Shown here in pieces: positions 10,937 through 22,235 of a stretch of DNA of 64,000 bases. The translations under genes and the position numbers were made by a program. The DNA is taken from positions 6,984,791 to 7,048,790 of the forward strand of contig CM054815.1 in the NCBI GenBank assembly GCA_028984105.1, read 5' to 3'. The stretch comes from Lavandula angustifolia (lineage: Eukaryota > Streptophyta > Magnoliopsida > Lamiales > Lamiaceae). The notes beneath the pieces are model-generated. The model saw only the letters and a program-made list of their open reading frames with translations, did not search any database and was not told where the DNA came from. Within the stretch, counting starts at the first letter, position 1; each line of letters begins with the position of its first letter.

Positions 10937-11843
10937 TTTATATCTCACTAGTTCAACCAATCACTACATTCTTCTGTGATTTGCAATAGGGGTGTTTCAA
11001 TACGGTATACCGGGCCAAATTTGTCATACTTATACCGTACCGAAAGTAACGGTATGAGATTTTTCATACCGTTACCGTACCTTTGACTTCGGTATACCGA
11101 AAGTCCGGTATCAAAGATATAGCATACCGTTGCCATGTTGGATTTACGGTATACCGTTGATTTTGACGGTATACCGAAGGTTGACGGTATATCGGAAATT
11201 AAAATTATACCGAAAAATGAAATATATGAAATAAGAGTAATATCCTATTAATACAAAAACACAATATATAGATATTCTATTTATATCATGATAACGTAAT
11301 ACATAAGAGTTGATATATTAATTTATATCATGATAAGAGTTGCTATAGTAATTTATGTTATGAATCAAGATAACACAATATATAGATATTACATAAATAG
11401 ATATTACATAAATATAATATAATGACAGAAAGATAAATAAAGTTAAGAATATTTATCCATATATAATATTTATCATCGGCAAAATCAAATAAGTGCAGGT
11501 ACGTACCGTAGGTTCGGTATGTGTCGGTATACCTCGGCATGAGAAAACTCATACCGTTACCGTACCGAAAATTTACGGTACGGTATGATACCGTGATTTT
11601 CGGCACGGTATACCGTTAAATTCGGTTTTTCCGGTATTTTTTCGGTACGGTATGCACGATATACGGTATTTTCGGTAAAATTATACACCCCTAATCTGCA
11701 ACACACTGTATGATCTAACTCTTATGAGATAATAGACTAATTTGTGTGATTGTAATAATCAGATAGGAGAATAATAATAGTGGTAATAGGAAACATTGTA
11801 TACAAGCAAATGTGTAGACTGCTTTCATTAAACAAACCCAACA
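10937..11843 (-). repeat. Copia element E LTR fragment (5' side), interrupted
   Basis: 10,937-10,986 and 11,694-11,843 match 10,030-10,227 of the E LTR. Joined, they form its first roughly 200 bp on the minus strand. The terminus AAACCCAACA at 11,843 abuts element D reverse transcriptase sequence, so this is an E insertion junction in D. The rest of the LTR has been lost, and the hAT-like element splits what remains. Confidence 0.75.
10987..11693. mobile_element. Non-autonomous hAT-like element rich in GGTATACCG
   Basis: 707 bp bounded by inverted termini TAGGGGTGT and ACACCCCTA and flanked by 8-bp direct repeats ATTTGCAA (10,979-10,986) and ATCTGCAA (11,694-11,701), one mismatch. An 8-bp duplication and this terminus are typical of hAT elements. 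The related E LTR at about 10,077-10,084 reads ATCTACAA without the insert, an empty site that confirms the boundaries. The interior is filled with palindromic GGTATACCG and CGGTA words and has no transposase. Confidence 0.85.
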
Positions 11844-12370
11844 TAAACAACCACTTATAGTCCACTACAGAAGAGTTCTCAGGTTTAGGCACAAGAATCC
11901 AAGTCTTATTAGCGTGCGAGGAGTTTATATCGGATTTTATAGCAGTTAACCACTTATCAGAATTAACAGAGTTGATATATTCTGAATAAGAAACATATTC
12001 ATTTTCCAAAGAATCATACACACTAAAAGCATACATAGACAACATATAGTCATCCAGTTTGGATGGAGGTCTAGTATTCATATTAAATCTATCCCTAGTA
12101 AGTTAGTAATCATACTTCAAACACTTTAGACTTTTGTTTTAATTAAAAATATCCAAGTTTTTCTGGAAAAATCATCAATCAAGGACAAAAAATACATACA
12201 TCCACTATGAGTTGGGGTACTAGAAGGAACCCACACATCAGCAAACACATACTTAAGAATATCAGAGGTAACAAACTTAGAAGAACAATCAGGAATAGAA
12301 AAAGACACTTTATGCTGCTTATCAATCACACAAGAGTCACAAAAAGGCATTTTAGTCAATTTAGCATTAC
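11844..12370 (-). pseudogene. Copia element D integrase and RT N-terminal fragments
   Basis: On the minus strand, 12,126-12,370 encodes a GAG-pre-integrase tail (MPFCDSCVIDKQHKVSF) and the integrase N-side with the first catalytic Asp region (FADVW) and DDFSRKTW. The frame then jumps at about 12,115-12,125 to the linker before RT (KLDDYMLS, DKWLTAIKSD, WILVPKP, DYKWLF) at 11,844-12,081. The rest of the integrase core, with the other two acidic residues, is deleted. The left end is broken by the E LTR fragment and the right end by element A, whose CAAAG duplication lies at 12,371-12,375. Confidence 0.8.
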
Positions 12371-12375
12371 CAAAG

Positions 12376-14015
12376 TGTTGGGTGATGATTCAGTCCCCAG
12401 CAACAACACAAAATGTTGGTAAATCATTCAGTCTTCTCAGTTGATAATTAACTCAGTAGCATTGTGCTCTGAAAACATACTGAAGATTTGAAGATCCCAA
12501 AACCCTATCTTGATTGATTAACCATTCAGTTGTAATATGTTTTGTCTCTGAGGTTTCAGACTCAGCAGACACTCTGCATCTGGTACAGGCGCTCAGTAGA
12601 TTACCTGCCTCAGCACCATAAGTAGAAGACTCAATGATACTGGACTCAGCAGGAGCAGTATACTGAAAGGAGTCAGTGGAACTGAACTCAGCAGGAGTAG
12701 TTCACTGAACTTAGAGTTGATCTTCAGTAGAGCCGACTCAACAGGAGCATGCTACTGAATAGAGATCAACTCAGCAACGGCTGGACAGTCTTCTGATTGT
12801 CAGGATTCTCTAAAGTCAAATCGGCAGAGTCAATACGAGGAAGAGAGAAGTCAACTTCAGATCTCCTTGAAGTCTGTTCTGTCTCAACCACTTTCCTGAA
12901 CCTCGACCAATGACAAGCAGCCACCTGTCCTATATCTATTAAAGGTGCAAGTCAACAACTTTCCAGAAATGGAGGGAAAGGACATTGCTACCATACTTCG
13001 AAAGAGCCGTTAGCTACCTAAAAGAGAGAGACATAGGATCGTCATCTCCAACGGATCTATCCTAATCTCTGCTCTATAAATAGAGGGATGAAATCAAATT
13101 GAAGCTCACCAAGAACACCTAAGACACGAACTCAGAGCATTCTATAAAGCAACTCGAAAAAGCCTAAGTCTTCTGCAAGTAATTCAAAGAGACAATCTCC
13201 GGCGAAAGACTACAATTCTGCTCATAGGGAACCAAGCTGAATTAGAATTATACAGCCTCTAGTATCCAAGCGACGATACATGAACCCATAAGCTTATACT
13301 CAGCTGTTCGTCGCTCTGGAAGCCAATTTCTTGTTCCCTATCCCTCTAACCTAAGCTCAACCGTTTAAATCTATAGCTTAGACGAAGGAGTTCAATTCCG
13401 AACTGATCCTTATTGTAAAGGACTCCTTCACTATTGGAGAGTTTTTCAAACACTTAGTTTGATACCTTGTAAACTGAGACTTGCTCAGTATAAATCTCAA
13501 GACCAATGTTTGTCCAGTGTACAAACCGACTGAGACTATCTCAGTATAATATATAGCCTCCTGATCTTTCGGGACAGTGGACGTAGAATTGTCGGATCCG
13601 AACCACTTTAAAAATCTCTGTGTTCTTTATTTTACTGTTGCATTGATTTACGTTCATACTGAAAATATCTTTTAAATCATTCAACTGAGTTTCAGCAAAC
13701 TTAATCGACTGCACTAATCTACTGAAACTGTTTTGATAAAAATGTTTTCCTAACTCAATTGAATTTGGGCCTACACATTTCCGCACTACTGAACTCTATT
13801 TGATCGGTACTGAATTCTGACTCTAATCAGCTAGCAGACCTCAGTAGAGTCAGTCACTCTGCCACGCGATTCAGAACAGCTTATCTGGTTTGCTGAATTG
13901 ATTCAGTACGACACTCTCCTGAAAAGGACTGTTTGCATTTTAAGTTGAGAAATCGGTTTTCAGGTGTATTCACCCCCCCCCCCCTCTACACTTGAACAAA
14001 CTCTCGGGACCAACA
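12376..14015 (+). repeat. Element A 5' LTR
   Basis: 1,640 bp, TGTTGG...CCAACA. The first 38 bases look like an added copy of the terminus: TGTTGGGTGATGATTCAGT at 12,376 is followed by TGTTGGTAAATCATTCAGT at 12,414, and the other members of the family have only one. TATAAA at 13,075-13,080 is the likely TATA box. A CAGGTGTA/TACACTTG hairpin around a C-run is at 13,961-13,994. The LTR contains many TCAGTAG/CTACTGA words. Confidence 0.88.
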
Positions 14016-14017
14016 AT

Positions 14018-14029
14018 TGGTATTATAGC
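14018..14029 (+). other. Primer-binding site, element A (mutated)
   Basis: TGGTATTATAGC, two differences from the initiator Met-tRNA complement TGGTATCAGAGC seen in element C. It sits two bases after the LTR end, where a copia primer site belongs. Confidence 0.75.
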
Positions 14030-14131
14030 GGGAGTTCTATAAGACTCTTGTTACTCTGAAATTGGTCTACTTGAATGGATCCGGAAAATGTTTTCACTGC
14101 ATATCATTCTTCATTCATATCATTATCTATC

Positions 14132-15985
14132 ATGTCTGATATGTCAGGAATCAGGATGGTACCCATGTTCTCAGTAGAGAACTATGGTGTATGGCGGGTC
14201 AGAATGGAGGCTCATCTGACCTCTCTCCACGATAGCATGACAGAGGTTCTGGAGGACGGACCTATCGTTCCTATGGTCGATAGCATCGTAGCTCAGGATC
14301 TAGCACAAGGAGGAAGGATGGTGACCGGGAAGAAGATCCCTAAAGACAGAAGTCTCTTCACTCCTGCTGAGAAGAAGCTTCACAACTTAGACCGCGTCGC
14401 CAGAAATGCCACACTAACCACTCTAAGCAATTCTTATCTAGGACGAGTTCAGGACTGCAAGTCCGCGAAAGAACTCTGGGATGCTCTAGCGCTACTGAGT
14501 CGGGGGACTCATAAGATCAAAGCGAACAAACTCGCGCTGGAACTTCAGAAGCTGGAGAGATTGTCCCTCATGCCTGGTGACACCATTGAAGATCTCAACG
14601 TCAGATTCACTTGTCTGATGAACTCTATCAATGGGCTGGGAAAGACATTATCCAACCGAGAGATGAATCTCAAGATTTTGAGGGCACTGCCAGACGGTCA
14701 CTGGACTCCCTTTGCTACTTTATTACGTCATTCTGATTTAGATATTTTTACTCCTGACCATATCTTTTCAGAACTTAAAGATGAGGAGTTCGAGTTTAGC
14801 CTACCTCAAAGGAAGCAGCGAGCTGAAGCTGACACCCAAGTCGACCATGCCTTTAAAGCATCAGTCAGCACAGCAGCTCCGGCGTCTAGCAAGGCTGAAC
14901 CTTCACTCAACGACATACAAGAAGGAAACTTAGCCAAGAAGTACGCACTGCTTGCCGTAAAGTATCAGAAGGAGAAGGAGAGGCACAGGAAGCTCTCAAA
15001 AGTCGTCAGATACTCTAAGGATAAGAATGAATATGCACCTAAGCGCACTCCTGACTCGCATACTTCTGAATGCAGAAAATAGGAAGACTCGGCTCAGTCG
15101 AAAGACAGCGAAAGCAAAGAAGAAAGAGTCACAACCTGCTATAACTGCAAGAAGCCAGGACACTATCAGTATGAATGTCTTGAGCTCAGTACTGCTGAAA
15201 GAGCAACACGCAAAGCTCGAAGGGAGAAGTTCATCAAGAAACATCCATCATATATTGCCGGTGAACTCTCAGACGACTCAGATGAAGTCGACTCCTTCAT
15301 GGATTCATCAGACGATGAAGCGACATTCATGGCCGTAGAGCTTGAAGCTGAAGAAGATGCTGAAAAGTGTCTCATGGCAGGAGAAGAGGATGAGGTAAAC
15401 TCTCACGCTCCACTTAACTCCTCTTCACACTACACACACGACACTATTTCAGGTGCAGATGAGAATCTGGACGTCGCGATCGCATATGAAGAACTACTCG
15501 ACGAGCAGATTAAGATGAGTCTGCAGCTCAGTAAGACTCTTCAAGAGTTGGATACCCTGAAAGTGGAGAATCAAAGACTTTCTCAGAAAAGTCAGGTTGC
15601 TACTGAGTCAGAAGGACTTGCGTTGAGACTCAGGGAGGAGATAAACTCTCAGATGGCCAAGTCTCAGCATCAGGAAGATCAGATCTCAGTATTGACCAAT
15701 GACTTGACTCAGAAAGATACTGAACTGAGTCTACTGAAGCAAGAGTTGTCAGGACTTCAGACCGAGCATGAACTGCTGAAGAAAAGTGATGATGTCTGGA
15801 GGAACCTGATGACAGAGCGGTACATGGTCGCTGAAAAGAAGCTTGAGACGATGCTTGCAAGCAACAAGCCTAAGCATTGCAAGGAGGGACTTGGATTCAG
15901 CCATGGAGCCTCCTCATCTGCCCCCGTACGCTCAGAAAACCGGCTAGCTGATAGATTTGTTCAAGGGGAGACCATCAACGCATAG
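14132..15985 (+). pseudogene. Element A gag, first copy
   Basis: The start at 14,132 (MSDMSGIRMVPMF) is chosen because it aligns with the start of element C gag; an in-frame upstream ATG exists at 14,075. The frame carries a capsid-type gag domain (VENYGVWRVRMEAHL, then KELWDAL, LRALPDGHW), a CCHC zinc knuckle C-Y-N-C-K-K-P-G-H-Y-Q-Y-E-C near 15,135-15,176, an acidic region and a long coiled-coil-like Gln/Leu/Glu-rich tail to 15,985. One in-frame TAG at 15,080-15,082 interrupts it; the second copy has CAG (Gln) there, so a single transition explains the stop. The ending TAG at 15,983 lies in a stretch that is open in the second copy. Confidence 0.85.
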
Positions 15986-17361
15986 ATTCTGAATCCCCTA
16001 GCCAAGAACAAACAAAAGATGAAGGCACCTCATCCCAGCTACTTTATTGCGTCATTCTGATTTAGATATTGTTACTCCTGACCATATCTTTCAGAACTTA
16101 AAGCGGAGGAGTTCGAGTTTGGCTTACCTCAAAGGAAGCAGCGAGCTGAAGCTGACACTCAAATCGACCATGCTTTCAAAGCATCAGTTAGCACAGCAGC
16201 TCCGGCGTCTAGCAAGGCTGAACCTTCACTCAGTGACATACAAGAAGGAAATCTAGCCAAGAAGTACGCGCTGCTTGCTGTGAAGTATCAGAAGGAAAAG
16301 GAGAGGCGCAGAAAGCTCTCAAGAGTCGTCAGAGACTCTAAGGGTAAGAATGAATATACACCTAAGCGCACTCCTGACTCACATACCTCTGAATGCAGGA
16401 AACAGGAGGACTCAGCTCAGTCCTTCGACAGCGAGAGCAAAGAAGAAAGAGTCACAACCTGCTACAACTGCAAGAAGCCAGGACACTATCAGTATGACTG
16501 TCCTGAGATCAGCACTGCTGAAAGAGCAGCACGTAAAGCAAGAAGGGAGAAGTTCATCAAGAAGCGACAAGCATATATTGTCGGTGAACTCTCAGACGAC
16601 TCAGATGAAGTCGATTCCTTCATGGATTCATCAGACGCTGAAGCAGCTTTCATGGCCATAGAGCTTGGAGCTGAAGAAGATGCTGAAAAGTGTCTCATGG
16701 CAGGAGAAGAGGATGAGGTAAACTCTTATGCACCATTTAATTCTTCTTCACACTACACACACGAGACAATTTCAGATACAGATGAGAATCTGGACGTCGC
16801 GATCGCATACGAAGAACTACTCGATGAGCAGATTCAGATAAGTCTGCAGCTCAGTAAGACTCTTCAGGAGTTGGATACGCTGAAAATTGAGAATCAGAGA
16901 CTTTCTCAGGAGAGTCAGGTTGCTACTGAGTCAGAAGGACTTGTGTTGAGACTCAGGGAGGAGATAAACTCTCTGATGGCCGAGTCTCAGCATCAAGAAG
17001 ATCATATCTCAGTATTGACCAAAGACTTGACTCAGAAAGATACTGAATTGAGTCTACTGAAGCAAGAGTTGTCAAGACTACAGACCGAGCATGAACTGCT
17101 GAAGAAGAGTGATGATGTCAGGAGGAACCTGATGACAGAGCGGTACATGGGCGCTGAAAAGAAGCTTGAAGCTATGCTTGGAAGCATCAAGCCCAAGCAT
17201 TGTAAGAAGGGACTTGGATTCAGCCATGGAGCCTCCTCATCTGCCCCCGTACGCTCAGAAAACCGGCTAGCTGATAGGTTTGTTCAAGGGGAGACCATCA
17301 ATGTAGACATACTGAACCCCCTAGCCAAGAACAAACAGAAGATGAAGGCACATCATCCCAG
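14714..17361 (+). repeat. 1,324-bp tandem duplication inside element A gag
   Basis: 14,714-16,037 is repeated as 16,038-17,361 in the same orientation. The unit runs from the end of the capsid-like region (GCTACTTTATT) through the zinc knuckle and coiled-coil tail to CATCCCAG, so the joint shares only a few bases. The copies differ at many sites (roughly 10% over a stretch I compared by eye). The zinc knuckle is therefore present twice. Confidence 0.92.
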
Positions 17362-17524
17362 TTATCATCACTCTGACAAGAAGATCAGCACCAGATCACC
17401 CCAGTTCAGTCAAGGGGGAACCAGCAAAGCAAAATGGGCTGATCAGTATGGATCTCCGCAGCTGACTCATCCAGCTCAATATGGGTCATATTACTATGAT
17501 CCTATAGTAAGGAGAGGATCTTAA
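16038..17524 (+). pseudogene. Element A gag, second copy of the 3' half
   Basis: An uninterrupted frame from 16,280 to 17,524 encodes the zinc knuckle (C-Y-N-C-K-K-P-G-H-Y-Q-Y-D-C), acidic SDDSDEVDSF region and coiled-coil tail, ending with a Tyr/Pro/Gly-rich stretch (AQYGSYYYDP) and a TAA. A one-base loss near 16,092 puts the first 240 bp in another frame. Past the stop, gag-like Lys/Ser-rich coding continues to about 17,740 (RVVRQIWVSK), as in element C. Without the duplication this would simply be the second half of gag. Confidence 0.85.
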
Positions 17525-17739
17525 AGTCAGAAGAAGAAGAAGAAGAAAGCCGTACAGAAGGCAAATGTCAGCAGTCCACCCACTCAGAAGATCAGGACTC
17601 CTGAAACTGAAAAGCCTCAGAAGTCAGCATCGACCAGTCCAGTGGTCAAATATGTTGACAAAAGTGGAAAGAAACTGTCTGAGACCACCAGGGTCGTAAG
17701 ACAGATATGGGTTTCCAAAACTAACATAAAAAATAAAGG

Positions 17740-18135
17740 GTACCTAAATATAATTCTGCTTTGCAAGTGCACAAGGACCCTTGGTATGTGGACAGCGGAT
17801 GCTCAAGACACATGACGTACCAAAAGGACCTACTGAAGAATTATACTACTGAAGAAGGACCCCAAATCGAGTTTGGATACAACGCAAAAAGCTATACCAG
17901 AGGCTATGGAACACTCATCATTGGAACAACAATAGTTCCAAGAGTATCATATGTTGAAGGACTTCAGCATAATCTTCTCTCTGTTAGTCAATTTTGTGAT
18001 AACTCGAATAGAGTGATTTTTGACGCTGGTTTCTGTGATGTCATTGATAAATCTACAGGGAAAACAGTGTTCTCAGGTTCGTGCAAAAAGAATATCTATG
18101 TAGCTGACTGGAACTTAACTTAACCTGAAGCTTGT
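17740..18135 (+). pseudogene. Element A protease
   Basis: A copia retropepsin with catalytic D-S-G in WYVDSGCSRHMT, followed by GYGTL and the LLSVSQFCD motif that closes the domain and leads to integrase. Pol is read here in a different phase from gag, so an indel separates them. An in-frame TAA at 18,121-18,123 lies just before the GAG-pre-integrase region, which continues in the same frame. Confidence 0.85.
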
Positions 18136-19090
18136 TTGTTGGCGAAGAATGACAACAGAACAGGATGGCTCAGACACAGAAGACTCAGCCATCTCAACTT
18201 CAAGACGCTCAACAAATTAGCTAGAAACACTCTAGCAAGAGGACTGTCGAATGAAGTATTCAGCAAAGATACTCAGTGTGAAGCATGTCTGAAGGGAAAG
18301 CAAACAAGGAATCAAAATCCACCTGTTCCATCTCCTTCCACTGATGGAATCCTTCAGCTGCTACATATGGATTTGTTCGGTCCAGTCTCTCCAGTGACGA
18401 TCAGAGGCAAGAAGTATGCATTAGTGGTCATTGATGACTACTCGCGCTACACGTGGGTCATATTTATTACCAACAAGTATGACGTCAAAACAGAGTTGCC
18501 TAGGCTTCTGAAAAGGCTCATTTTCGAGAAGAACACCAAGATCATCAAGATACGTTCAGATAGAGGAACTGAGTTCCTGGATTTTATGGTGGATGAGTTC
18601 TGCAAAGCAGAAGGCATAGAGCATGAGACGTCTGTCGCGCGCACACCTCAACAAAATGGGGTTGCTGAGAGGAAGAATCGAAAACTCAAAGAAGCAGCAA
18701 GAACCCTGCTCGCAGACTCAGGACTCCCAACCAAATTCTGGGCAGAAGCTACTGATACTGCATGTTATACTCAGAACCGATCTTTATTGACAAAGCAGCA
18801 TAAGAAGACACCATATGAACTTTGAAACGGCAGGAAGCCTTCTTTATCTTATTTCCATATTTTTGGGTGTTCGTGCTTTATCCACAATAACGGGAAAGAT
18901 CACCTGAAGACTTTTGATAGCAAGTTAGATCAGGGAGTGTTCTTAGGTTACTCCCGGGTCAGCAAAGCTTTCAGAGTCTTTAACTATCGGACTCTTTGCA
19001 TGGAGAGAAGCCCTCATGTTGTTTTTAATGAGTTTGCTACTAAAGACAGGAGCAGAAACTCTAAACCTGAATCTGAGGACATCAGTAAGT
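18136..19090 (+). pseudogene. Element A integrase
   Basis: A GAG-pre-integrase zinc-binding segment (HRRLSHLNFKTLNKL ... CEACLKGKQ) is followed by the rve core with all three acidic positions: D in HMDLFGP, D in SDRGTEF and E in VAERKN. The C-terminal part (FHIFGCSCFIHNN, GVFLGYS) continues in frame after a TGA at 18,823-18,825. The conserved core suggests it was functional until fairly recently on an element timescale. Confidence 0.85.
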
Positions 19091-20513
19091 AGCTACAGGA
19101 TCTGACCTTAAAAGATAAAGTTGAGAAGATCCAACTATGTTGGGATGACGATTCAGGTGAAGAAACTGAAGATAAGTCTACTGAATCTCAACCAGCAGCA
19201 GAAGTAGTTGAACAGATTGACTCTCCTGAACAGAGTCAATCCTAGGTAACTCAGGTCGATGAAGAAACCCAAGTGGTAACTGAGACCTCTACTGAGAATA
19301 ATAATTCAGGGGGAACTAATGATGTTCCTGAGCTAAATGCCCCTGAACCCGATGACTCAGTAGATCACACTCTTGTAACTGAATTGCTTCAATCTCATAA
19401 TAGTACAACTGAAATGCCTAACTCACCTACTATCTGTGTTGAACAAATTTCAGATGAAGATTTGAAACATCGTAGATCGTGGCTGGACGCTCACACTTCT
19501 GATTTAATTATTGGAGATCCTTCAGCAAGCGTAAAGACAAGATCCAGATTTTGTCAGGGAGAAAGCGCCTTATATTCCTGCTTCTTGTCTACTGAAGAAC
19601 CTCAGTCAGTTGAGGACGCACTGAAAGACGCTGATTGGATCATAGCCATGCAGGAGGAGCTGAATCAGTTCACGAGAAATGAAGTTTGGGAGCTTGTTGA
19701 CAGACCCCGGCATCAACATGTGATCAGAACCAAATGGGTCTTCAAGAACAAGCGAGATGAAAACAACGTCATAGTAAGGAACAAAGCAAGACTCATGGCA
19801 AAAGGCTACTATCAAGCTGAAGGGATAGATTTCGACCAAACGTTCGCTCCTGTTGCAAGATTGGAGGCAATCGGACTATTCCTAGCCTACACAACACATT
19901 AAATATTCAGAGTCTATCAAATGGATGTGAAGTCTGCTTTCCTGAATGGCGTACTGAAAGAAGAAGTCTATGTGGAACAGCCTCCCGGCTTTCAGCAGGG
20001 ACATCGAGTTTTAGACTCAGAAAGGCTCTGTATGGGTTAAAACAAGCACCCAGGGCTTGGTACGATACCCTGTCTGAGTTTCTTCTTCAGAAAGGTTATC
20101 AGAAAGGCACATTAGACCGCACATTATTCAGCTTTCGACTGGAAGACGATATTTTACTTGTGCAGATCTACGTAGATGACATCATCTTCGGCTCGAAGAA
20201 CGTCATCATATGTCAGCAGTTTGAGAAAATGATGAAGGACAAGTTCGAGATGTCAATGATGGGAGAGATGAACTATTTCCTCGTCTTTCAAGTCAAATAA
20301 TCTGATATGGGAACGTTCATCAATCAAGGCAAATACACTAAAGACCTCTTCAAGAAATTCGATTGCACATCCGGCAAACCAATCAAGATCCCGATGAACA
20401 CGAACATGAAAATTGATCTTGATAAAGAGGGAGTATCAGTAGACCAAACTGAATTCCGTGCTATAATTGGTTCATTATTATACTTAACAGCTACTCGTCC
20501 TGACATAACTTAA
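19091..20513 (+). pseudogene. Element A linker and reverse transcriptase
   Basis: After an acidic Ser/Thr/Glu-rich linker (stops at 19,090 and 19,243) the RT begins with WIIAMQEELNQF and WVFKNK. Both catalytic regions are present: the first Asp in MDVKSAF (just after a TAA at 19,900) and the YVDD box in QIYVDDIIFGS. A frameshift near 20,010 and a TAA near 20,298 (VFQVK then stop) disrupt it. RT ends in IIGSLLYLTATRPDI. Confidence 0.85.
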
Positions 20514-20881
20514 GTTGTAGGTGTCTGCGCTCGATTCCAGGCCAATCCGAAGCAGAGTCACATGGACTCAGAAAAGAAGATTCTCCGCTATCTCAGAGGA
20601 ACACCTGACATGGGTTTATGGTATCCAGCTGATGATAATATTGAACTAATTGGTTATTCTGATGCTGACTATGCAGGATGTAGAATTGACCGACCGTCAA
20701 CTTCTGGAACGTGTCAGTTCCTTGGCAGTAAACTGATCTCATGGTTTTCAAAGAAACAGCATTCAGTAGCGACGTCAACTACTGAAGCTGAATACATGGC
20801 TGCCAGAAATTGCTGCGCCCAAATCCTTTGACTGAGAAAGCGGCTACGTGACTATGATGTCATTCAGAATGAAGGGCCGAT
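20514..20881 (+). pseudogene. Element A RNase H, truncated
   Basis: The frame continues after a TAA at 20,511 with KKILRYLRGTPDMGLW, the D-A-D-Y-A-G block and STTEAEYMA of copia RNase H. It stops at 20,829 (TGA) and breaks off at about 20,881, where sequence jumps into the middle of the LTR. The end of RNase H and the expected post-pol region are gone. Confidence 0.85.
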
Positions 20882-21179
20882 CTACTAAAATTGTTTTGAT
20901 AAAAACATTTTCCTAACTCAACTGAATTTGGGCCTACACATTTCCGCACTACTGAACTCTATCTGATCGGTACTGAATTCTGACTCTAGTCAGCTAGCAG
21001 ACCTCAGTAGAGTTAGTCCCTCTGCCACGCGATTCAGAACAGCTTATTTGGTCTGCTGAATTCATTCAGTACGGCACTCTCCTGAAAAGTACTGTTCGCA
21101 TTTTAAGTTGAGAAATCGATTTTCAGGTGTATTCACCCCCCTCCCCCTTCTACACCTGAACGTACTCTCGGGACCAACA
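20882..21179 (+). repeat. Element A 3' LTR remnant
   Basis: The last 298 bp of the LTR, matching about 13,715-14,015 of the 5' LTR with perhaps 6-7% difference by eye and retaining the CAGGTGTA/TACACCTG hairpin (21,124-21,158) and CCAACA end. The upstream two-thirds were removed with the end of pol. Confidence 0.9.
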
Positions 21180-21184
21180 CAAAG

Positions 21185-22230
21185 ATACCAGTTTTATGCA
21201 ATATCTCAAGATTTGTAGCACCAATATGACCTAATCTTTTATGCCATAAAACAATCTTATCAGCAAAAGTAGCATGCACAATACTCATATCACACAAAGG
21301 AACAATAGTAAATGGATAAAGATTATTAGTTCTTTTTTATTTGAACACAACAATAGAACCCTTCATGACTTTCATCCAACCATTTCCCCATTTCCCCCCC
21401 AAAACCATCATTTTCAAGAGCATTAAAGGATAACAGGTTACAGGCAACTTAGGAACATATCTAACATTTTTCATGGTATAGATAAATCTAGTTTTAAACT
21501 TTAAACATATCTCATCCATGCCTAAAACAACACATTTATACTTATTTGCCACAATAACATATCTAAAATTAGCACTCTGAAATTTGGAGAAGCATTTTTT
21601 GAAAGGAGAAACATAATAAGCACTACCAGAGTCCATAAGCCACTCATTCATAATATAGTAATTCACAATATTCACAGAAGGCACACCATTAGGTTCAGAA
21701 ATCATAAAGTATTTTTCAAGAATATTAGGATAAGTGTCATCACCAAGTATTGCATTAGACACACTCTTTTGATCACTATCATTTTTACCCTTCTTAGGTG
21801 TAGGTCAATCTTTCTAAAAATGGCCATAATCACCACAATTGTAGCATTTTCTACCCTTAGACCTAGACTTAGACCTACATTTTTTATACTTCTTATTTCC
21901 CCCATTATCATGCCTTTTCTGATTACTAGTTGTCTCATTAGTTCTACCTCCAATATGATAAGCAACACCCTGTTCAGCATTCTTAGTCTCCCCACTAAAC
22001 TTTAAGTCCATCTCTTTACTCTTAAGAGCAGAAACCACGGTGTCAAGATCAATTTTACCCTTACTATACTCAATAACAGATTGAACATCACGTGAAAACC
22101 ATATCGGGTATGGCATTTAGGAGTGCTATGGGAGCATAATTATCTAAACTAGTGTCCCTAGTTTGCTTAATCAGTTGAAGTAGCTTATTGAATTATTCTA
22201 GGTTTTCATCTATATCCTTAGACATATTCA
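21185..22230 (-). pseudogene. Copia element D gag C-terminus and protease
   Basis: From high to low coordinates on the minus strand: gag helices (DTVVSALKSKEMDLKF), a CCHC knuckle beginning C-Y-N-C-G-D-Y-G-H-F near 21,814-21,855, then a protease with catalytic D-S-G in WLMDSGSAYYVS and a GKWGNGWMKV block before GAG-pre-integrase. One stop lies in the knuckle and another before FNKLL. The lower end is cut by element A inside the pre-integrase region and the upper end by the solo LTR; in both cases the frame resumes across the insertion when one copy of the target duplication is removed. Confidence 0.85.
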
Positions 22231-22235
22231 GTTTC

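Larger units (their letters stand above)
12376..21179 (+). mobile_element. Element A: Sirevirus-like copia retrotransposon
   Basis: 8,804 bp, flanked by an exact 5-bp duplication CAAAG (12,371-12,375 and 21,180-21,184), inserted in element D between GAG-pre-integrase and protease coding sequence. Order: 5' LTR, primer-binding site, gag (with a 1.3-kb internal duplication), protease, integrase, reverse transcriptase, RNase H, remnant of the 3' LTR. The 3' part of RNase H, all post-pol sequence, the polypurine tract and most of the 3' LTR were lost in one deletion ending at about 20,882. Pol has several stops and a frameshift, so it is dead. Confidence 0.9.

Noticed and set aside
11358..11606. 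Open frame inside the hAT-like element
   Set aside because: Composed of the GGTATACCG repeats and AT-rich filler; no transposase motif.
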